The position numbers and the translations under genes were made by a program. The notes under the pieces were generated by a model. It searched no databases. It was not told where the DNA came from and saw only the letters and a program-made list of their open reading frames with translations. This document shows positions 41,655 to 46,133 of a DNA stretch of 46,133 bases, one piece after another. The DNA is from Caryophanales bacterium UBA2753. GTDB lineage: Bacteria; Bacillota_I; Bacilli_A; RFN20; CAG-826. Position 1 is the first letter of the stretch. The number at the start of each line of letters is the position of its first letter. The stretch covers positions 1 through 46,133 of the forward strand of contig DEJH01000029.1 of the NCBI GenBank assembly GCA_002353275.1, read 5' to 3'.

Positions 41655-43112
41655 ATGGAATATATGAATAAATCACTTACCCAAATCCATAACGCTTTAA
41701 TTAAAGGAGAAGTTACTCCTCTTGAGTTAGTTAAAGAAGCTATTGAAAAAGCTAAGAAAGACGATAATAACGCTTTTGAATATATTTGTGAAAAAGAAGC
41801 GTTAGAAGCGGTTAAAAAATTAGATGAATCAAATAAAGATTCACTTCTTTGGGGAGTGCCAGTTGTTATTAAAGACAATTACTCCACTAAAGATATTCCA
41901 ACTACCGCTAGTAGTAATATTTTAAATGGATATGTTCCTGTTTTTTCTGCTGAAGCAGTAATTAGATTAGAAAAAGCAGGTGCAATTGTGATTGCTAAAA
42001 CCACTATGGATGAACTTGCTATGGGTGGTAGTGGCACTACGGGTCACTTAGGAGTGACATATAACCCTTGGGATAAAAGCAAAACTAGAATTGTTGGTGG
42101 TTCAAGTTGTGGAAGCGCGGCCGCCATGGCTAGTGGTATCGTTCCAATTGCCTTAGGTAGTGATACTGGTGACTCAGTGAGAAAACCAGCGAGTTACGCT
42201 GCTCTTGTTGGCTTTAAACCAACTTGGGGAAGAATTTCTCGTTTTGGTTTATTCCCATTTGCTACTTCACTTGATCACGTTGGATATTTCTCAAGAAATG
42301 TATATGATTCTGCTTATTTACTTAATGTTTTAGCGGGTCATGATGATAAAGATTTCTCATCTTCATTTAAAGAAGTTAATGACTACACTTCTAAGATTAA
42401 TGAAGGAGTAATAAATAAAAGAATCGCAGTAATTAAAGGAATCATTGATTCAATCAAAGACAAGACGGTTCTCGCTTCTTTTGATGAATCTATTAACTAT
42501 TTAAAGAAACAAGGCGCTACTGTTGATGTCGTTGAAATTGATATTAATTTATTAAAGTCGATCTTCCCAACTTATGTCATCATTAGCTGCGCAGAGGCAA
42601 CTAGTAATAATGCGAATTTAGATGGCATTAAATTTGGTAATCGAATAGAAGGCGAATCATTTGAAGAAGTGATGATGAATACCAGAACTAATGGTTTCTC
42701 TCCTTTAATTAAAAGAAGATTTGTTATTGGTTCATTCTCACTTATGAGAGAAAACCAAGATGAATTATTTGTGAGAGCCCAAAAATGTCGAAGAATGATT
42801 GTCGATGCTTTTAATAAGGTGTTTGAAAAATATGATGCGATATATTGTCCTGCTTCTCCTTCAATTGCTCCTTTAATTAAAGGAAGTAGTGACACTTTAT
42901 CTGATGAATATTTAATCGCTGATAACTATATGGCTTTTGGCAATATGGGAGGATATCCTTCTATCACTTTACCAATCGGATTTGAAAATAATATGCCTTT
43001 TGGAGCGAATTTAACTTGTAAACCTTTTGATGAAGCTAATCTTTTCTCTATTGCTAATGAGATTGAAAAAGGGACTGGATTAAAAGATTTAGTAGCTAAG
43101 GAGGGTAGATAA
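41655..43112 (+). CDS. gatA: Asp-tRNA(Asn)/Glu-tRNA(Gln) amidotransferase subunit A
   Basis: Amidase-signature glutaminase subunit that releases ammonia from Gln for transamidation, 485 residues. The Ser-cisSer-Lys triad can be placed at Lys73 (VVIKDNY), Ser150 (GGSSCGS) and Ser174 (SDTGDSVRKPASY). Two residues beside the triad differ from the usual GGSSGGS and TGGS: Cys152 and Asp173. The catalytic residues themselves are intact. An alternative ATG is at 41664. It lies between gatC (1 nt) and gatB (1 nt). Confidence 0.95.
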   Translation: MEYMNKSLTQIHNALIKGEVTPLELVKEAIEKAKKDDNNAFEYICEKEALEAVKKLDESNKDSLLWGVPVVIKDNYSTKDIPTTASSNILNGYVPVFSAEAVIRLEKAGAIVIAKTTMDELAMGGSGTTGHLGVTYNPWDKSKTRIVGGSSCGSAAAMASGIVPIALGSDTGDSVRKPASYAALVGFKPTWGRISRFGLFPFATSLDHVGYFSRNVYDSAYLLNVLAGHDDKDFSSSFKEVNDYTSKINEGVINKRIAVIKGIIDSIKDKTVLASFDESINYLKKQGATVDVVEIDINLLKSIFPTYVIISCAEATSNNANLDGIKFGNRIEGESFEEVMMNTRTNGFSPLIKRRFVIGSFSLMRENQDELFVRAQKCRRMIVDAFNKVFEKYDAIYCPASPSIAPLIKGSSDTLSDEYLIADNYMAFGNMGGYPSITLPIGFENNMPFGANLTCKPFDEANLFSIANEIEKGTGLKDLVAKEGR

Positions 43113-43113
43113 T

Positions 43114-44538
43114 ATGGAATTTGAAGCTGTAATCGGACTTGAAATCCACGTTGAGATGAAAACCAAATCAAAAATGTTTTCTTCTGCTCCTGTTACTTTT
43201 GGCAGTGATCCAAATACTCAAATTAACCCAATTGATATGGCTTTCCCAGGTACTTTACCTCAAGTTAATAAACAAGCTGTTATCAATGCGATTAGAGTGT
43301 CTCACGCTTTAAATATGAAGATTGATAACCTTGTGGTATTTGAAAGAAAGAATTATTTCTATTCTGATTTACCTAAAGGATATCAAATCACTCAACAATT
43401 TAGACCAATTGGTAGTGATGGTTATTTAACCATTCAAACTTCTCAAGGCGAAAAGAGAATTGGAATCGAAAGACTCCATATGGAAGAAGATACATGTAAA
43501 CAGCTCCATTCATGGGACTTCTCTTTACTTGACTATAATAGAGCGGGTATCCCACTTATTGAAATCGTTTCTCTTCCAGAGATGAGAAGTGGAGAAGAAG
43601 CCGCTAAATATGTCGAAAAGATTCGTTCAATTGTTACTTTCTTAGATGTGAGTGACGGTAAGATGGAAGAAGGATCTTTAAGATGTGACGTCAATATCTC
43701 TTTAAGAGAAAAAGGCAGCACTAAATTTGGCACTAAAGTTGAGATTAAAAACCTTAACTCTATCAATAACATTCAAAAAGCGATTGATTTTGAAATCTCT
43801 CGTCAATCAATCATCTTAGAGTTCGGTGGACATATCGAACAAGAGACCAGAAGATTTGATGAAGGTAGTAAAGAAACAGTCTTAATGCGTGTTAAAACTG
43901 ATGCGGTTGATTATAAATATTTCACCGATCCAAATATCGCTCCAATTAAGCTAAGTAAAGAATTCATTGAAGAAGCGATTAAATCTTCTCCTGAACTTGC
44001 CGAAAGTAAGCTCAAAAGATATAAAGAACTCGGCTTAAATGAATATGACTCTTCTTTATTAATCGCTGATAAAGATATCTCTAATTATTTTGATAGCGGA
44101 CTTAAAAGTGGATGTTCCGCAAAATTACTCGCTAACTGGGTAATTGGAGATGTTCAATCTTGTTTAAATAAAGATGGAGAAAGTATTAAAGCATTCCCTG
44201 TTAGTGCTCTTTCATTAGGAAAACTTATCCTTTTAGTGGAGAAAAACGAAGTTAGTAATAAACAAGCTCGTGAAGTATTCGCAAAGATGATTGAAACGGG
44301 AAAAGAGGCTAATGAACTCGTTAAAGAGATGGGATTAAGCCAAGTTAGTGATACTGGTGAATTGCTTTCAATCATTAAAGAAGTGATTGATGCGAATCCA
44401 CAATCAGTTATTGACTATAAAGCTGGTAAAGATAGAGCGATTGGTTTTATCGTTGGTCAAGTGATGAAAAAGACACAAGGAAAAGCAAATCCTGCTTTAG
44501 CAAATAAACTTATTTTAGAAGAAATTAATAGGAGATAA
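43114..44538 (+). CDS. gatB: Asp-tRNA(Asn)/Glu-tRNA(Gln) amidotransferase subunit B
   Basis: tRNA-binding kinase/transamidase subunit, 474 residues. The N-terminal VIGLEIHVEMKTKSKMFSSAP, the YSDLPKGYQITQ segment, the LHMEEDTCKQLH active-site region, DYNRAGIPLIEIVS, and KVEIKNLNSINNIQKAI are highly conserved. The C-terminal YqeY-like tail domain (about 330-474) ends in QVMKKTQGKANPALANKLILEEI. With AsnRS present, the complex most likely serves Glu-tRNA(Gln). GGAGATA before galE lies within its end. Confidence 0.96.
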   Translation: MEFEAVIGLEIHVEMKTKSKMFSSAPVTFGSDPNTQINPIDMAFPGTLPQVNKQAVINAIRVSHALNMKIDNLVVFERKNYFYSDLPKGYQITQQFRPIGSDGYLTIQTSQGEKRIGIERLHMEEDTCKQLHSWDFSLLDYNRAGIPLIEIVSLPEMRSGEEAAKYVEKIRSIVTFLDVSDGKMEEGSLRCDVNISLREKGSTKFGTKVEIKNLNSINNIQKAIDFEISRQSIILEFGGHIEQETRRFDEGSKETVLMRVKTDAVDYKYFTDPNIAPIKLSKEFIEEAIKSSPELAESKLKRYKELGLNEYDSSLLIADKDISNYFDSGLKSGCSAKLLANWVIGDVQSCLNKDGESIKAFPVSALSLGKLILLVEKNEVSNKQAREVFAKMIETGKEANELVKEMGLSQVSDTGELLSIIKEVIDANPQSVIDYKAGKDRAIGFIVGQVMKKTQGKANPALANKLILEEINRR

Positions 44539-44543
44539 TCGTC

Positions 44544-45560
44544 ATGGCAATTTTAGTTACTGGTGGAACCGGATATATTGGCAGTCACACTGTCGTTGAA
44601 TTATTAAATAATGGATACGATGTTGTGATTGTGGATAATTATGTTAATTCTAAACCAGAAGTATTAAATCGTATTGAAAAGATCACAGGTAAAAGACCAA
44701 GATTTTATGAAATCGATGTTTGTAACGAAAACAAAATGAGAGAACTTTTCAAAAAAGAAAAGATCACTGACATCATTCATTTTGCTGGTTTAAAAAGTGT
44801 AGGTGAATCTACTCAAAAACCAGGATTATATATTAGAAATAACATTGGTTCCTCAATCGTTTTACTTAACTTAATGAGCGAATTCGACGTAAGAAACCTT
44901 GTATTTTCATCTTCTGCAACTGTTTATGGTGTTCCTACTCATGTCCCTTTAAAAGAAGATGATCCAATTGGAGGATGCACTAATCCATATGGACAAACAA
45001 AACTCGAAATTGAATATATGCTTAATGACTATTGTCAAAACCATAAAGAAGCAAATGTTGCGATTTTAAGATATTTCAACCCTATTGGAGCGCACTCTTC
45101 TGGTTTGATTGGAGAGGACCCTCAAGGTATTCCAAATAACTTAATGCCATACATCACTCAAGTTGCAGTTGGAAAAAGACCATTTTTAAATGTTTTTGGT
45201 AATGACTATAAAACACATGATGGAACTGGTGTAAGAGATTATATCCATGTAGTTGATCTCGCTAAAGGACATTTAGCGGCCCTAAAGAAACTAGAAAGTA
45301 AACCAGGCTTAGTTATATATAACTTAGGCACTGGAATTGGTACTTCTGTATTAGATTTAGTGAAAGCATTTGAAAAAGCTAATAACTTAACTATTAAATA
45401 CAAAATTAAAGATCGTCGTCCAGGAGACGTTGATGAAAATTACGCGGATGCCTCAAAAGCTTATCGTGAAATGGGTTGGAAAACCGAACTAGATATCGTT
45501 GATGCTTGTCGCGATAGCTGGAACTGGCAAAAAAATAACCCAAAAGGATACGATAAATAA
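44544..45560 (+). CDS. galE: UDP-glucose 4-epimerase
   Basis: Interconverts UDP-glucose and UDP-galactose (Leloir pathway and glycan precursors), 338 residues. NAD-binding GGTGYIGSH (7-15), VVDNYVNSKPEVL, SSSATVYG (about 120-127) and the catalytic Tyr-x3-Lys in NPYGQTKLEIEYML. RYFNPIGAHSSGLIGEDPQGIPNNLMPY is typical of true GalE, unlike the uronate epimerase at 2.4 kb. It follows gatB by 5 nt with an AGGAG site, so a sugar-nucleotide gene is co-transcribed with translation genes. Confidence 0.95.
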   Translation: MAILVTGGTGYIGSHTVVELLNNGYDVVIVDNYVNSKPEVLNRIEKITGKRPRFYEIDVCNENKMRELFKKEKITDIIHFAGLKSVGESTQKPGLYIRNNIGSSIVLLNLMSEFDVRNLVFSSSATVYGVPTHVPLKEDDPIGGCTNPYGQTKLEIEYMLNDYCQNHKEANVAILRYFNPIGAHSSGLIGEDPQGIPNNLMPYITQVAVGKRPFLNVFGNDYKTHDGTGVRDYIHVVDLAKGHLAALKKLESKPGLVIYNLGTGIGTSVLDLVKAFEKANNLTIKYKIKDRRPGDVDENYADASKAYREMGWKTELDIVDACRDSWNWQKNNPKGYDK

Positions 45561-45576
45561 TTCGTTTCCTATCTAT

Positions 45577-45653
45577 GCGCCTATAGCTCAGCTGGACAGA
45601 GCATCTCCCTCCTAAGGAGAGGGTCGGACGTTCGAATCGTCTTAGGCGCGCCA
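45577..45653 (+). tRNA. tRNA-Arg (anticodon CCU)
   Basis: 77 nt including an encoded CCA. Acceptor stem GCGCCTA/TAGGCGC, D-arm GCTCAGCTGGACAGAGC, anticodon stem TCTCC/GGAGA around the loop CTCCTAA (anticodon CCT at 45610-45612), a 5-nt variable loop, and the TTCGAAT T-loop with a GGACG/CGTCT stem. It reads AGG codons. It lies 16 nt after galE; no own promoter is evident. Confidence 0.97.
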
Positions 45654-45666
45654 AAATTAGTTAATT

Positions 45667-46133
45667 ATGACTGAGTCATATTTTATGATTACTTTTCTTT
45701 TAAATGGAAGACTTCAGTTAATTGAAGTTCCTTTAACTGATGCCGGACATCCAAATTCCATTCCTAAAAGTTTAATTATTAGTAGACTTAGATACCCTTA
45801 CAAACAATATAGTCCATACGAAATTAATGCCGCTGGCGTTGTTTTATCAAAATTTCCTAGTGCTAAAGACATTGAGCTTGAGTTCGTCAGTGGAGGCGAA
45901 GATAAGAAGCAGCCAGACACAGGCATAATGGGTCTTATTTTTATTGGCGTTATCCTTGCCTTAATTTTTGCACCAATTATTATCCTTTTAGGAATGCATC
46001 AAAAATTCTTACTGAAGGGCATTTATAAGAAGAGTTACAAGCATCCTAAATTTTTAAAACTAAGAAAATTGTATGCGATATTTGGTTTTACATATTTTGG
46101 TTTAGGAATAGTGACGTTTATTGTTTTTATTAT
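45667..46133 (+). CDS. Membrane protein, truncated by the window edge
   Basis: An open frame running off the right edge, at least 155 codons. ATG codons at 45667 and 45685 are in frame; neither has a Shine-Dalgarno. An N-terminal soluble region of about 85 residues (LLNGRLQLIEVPLTDAG, LRYPYKQYSPYEINAAG) is followed by two hydrophobic helices (about 95-117 and 138-155) separated by a basic loop (KGIYKKSYKHPKFLKLRK). No family was recognised; it may be read through from the tRNA. Confidence 0.65.
   Translation, partial: MTESYFMITFLLNGRLQLIEVPLTDAGHPNSIPKSLIISRLRYPYKQYSPYEINAAGVVLSKFPSAKDIELEFVSGGEDKKQPDTGIMGLIFIGVILALIFAPIIILLGMHQKFLLKGIYKKSYKHPKFLKLRKLYAIFGFTYFGLGIVTFIVFI

Noticed and set aside
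42572..42895. Antisense frame of 107 codons opposite gatA
   Set aside because: Shadow of a conserved gene, no start signals or recognisable domain.
1..46133. CRISPR array, prophage, transposon or restriction/defence island
   Set aside because: No regularly spaced repeats, transposase, integrase, phage or known defence genes were found; base composition looks even.

Overview
The window is chromosomal DNA of an AT-rich (roughly one-third GC by eye), Gram-positive-type bacterium. Best guess: an uncultured Bacilli lineage close to Mollicutes/Erysipelotrichia. Reasons: the Bacillus-like run gdpP-rplI-dnaB-yycJ-rlmH, the tsaE-tsaB-rimI-tsaD cluster, gatCAB beside pcrA and ligA, Shine-Dalgarno sites of Firmicutes type, and lipoproteins with Firmicutes lipoboxes. 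TGA works as a stop (rlmH ends in TGA right after its conserved YHK tail), so the mycoplasma code is not used. There is no phage, IS, CRISPR or obvious genomic island.

Layout: 1-4.6 kb, a gene tail, an aldo/keto reductase, an iron alcohol dehydrogenase, then UDP-glucuronate 4-epimerase and UDP-glucose 6-dehydrogenase. 4.7-6.4 kb, a GPH sugar:cation symporter. 6.5-12.1 kb, gdpP, rplI, dnaB, yycJ, rlmH and a small unknown gene. 12.1-13.8 kb (minus), a nitroreductase and a membrane protein. 13.9-18.3 kb, a secreted endonuclease I with two Ig-like domains, tmRNA and a DegV protein. 18.3-18.6 kb, a separate transcription unit for a 45-residue, very acidic protein. 18.6-26.8 kb, a surface-glycan region: Wzy-like membrane protein, lipoprotein, TupA-like ATP-grasp enzyme, Wzx flippase and three glycosyltransferases. 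26.9-28.9 kb, ung and a TPP-riboswitch-controlled ThiT-type thiamine transporter with an extra C-terminal membrane domain. 28.9-34.6 kb, a membrane protein, an NtdP-like phosphatase, the t6A genes and asnS. 34.6-36.5 kb (minus), three membrane proteins. 36.6-45.6 kb, a thioredoxin-like lipoprotein, then pcrA, ligA, gatC, gatA, gatB and galE on one strand, followed by tRNA-Arg(CCU) and a truncated membrane-protein gene.

How it fits: ugd, the UDP-glucuronate epimerase and galE supply UDP-GlcA, UDP-GalA and UDP-Gal, which the glycosyltransferases, Wzx and the Wzy-like protein could build into a uronic-acid-containing surface polymer. The TupA-like enzyme hints at an amide-linked (peptide-like) decoration. 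The translation-quality genes (tmRNA, t6A genes, GatCAB, AsnS, RlmH, bL9) form the other theme.

The most unusual signals are: (1) repeated placement of a -10 box only 6-10 nt before a start codon that has no Shine-Dalgarno, which implies many leaderless mRNAs; (2) the acidic mini-gene with a palindromic operator-like site; (3) the ThiT fusion; (4) an atypical tmRNA tag; (5) the uronate/TupA combination. I did not identify a complete novel defence or mobile system.
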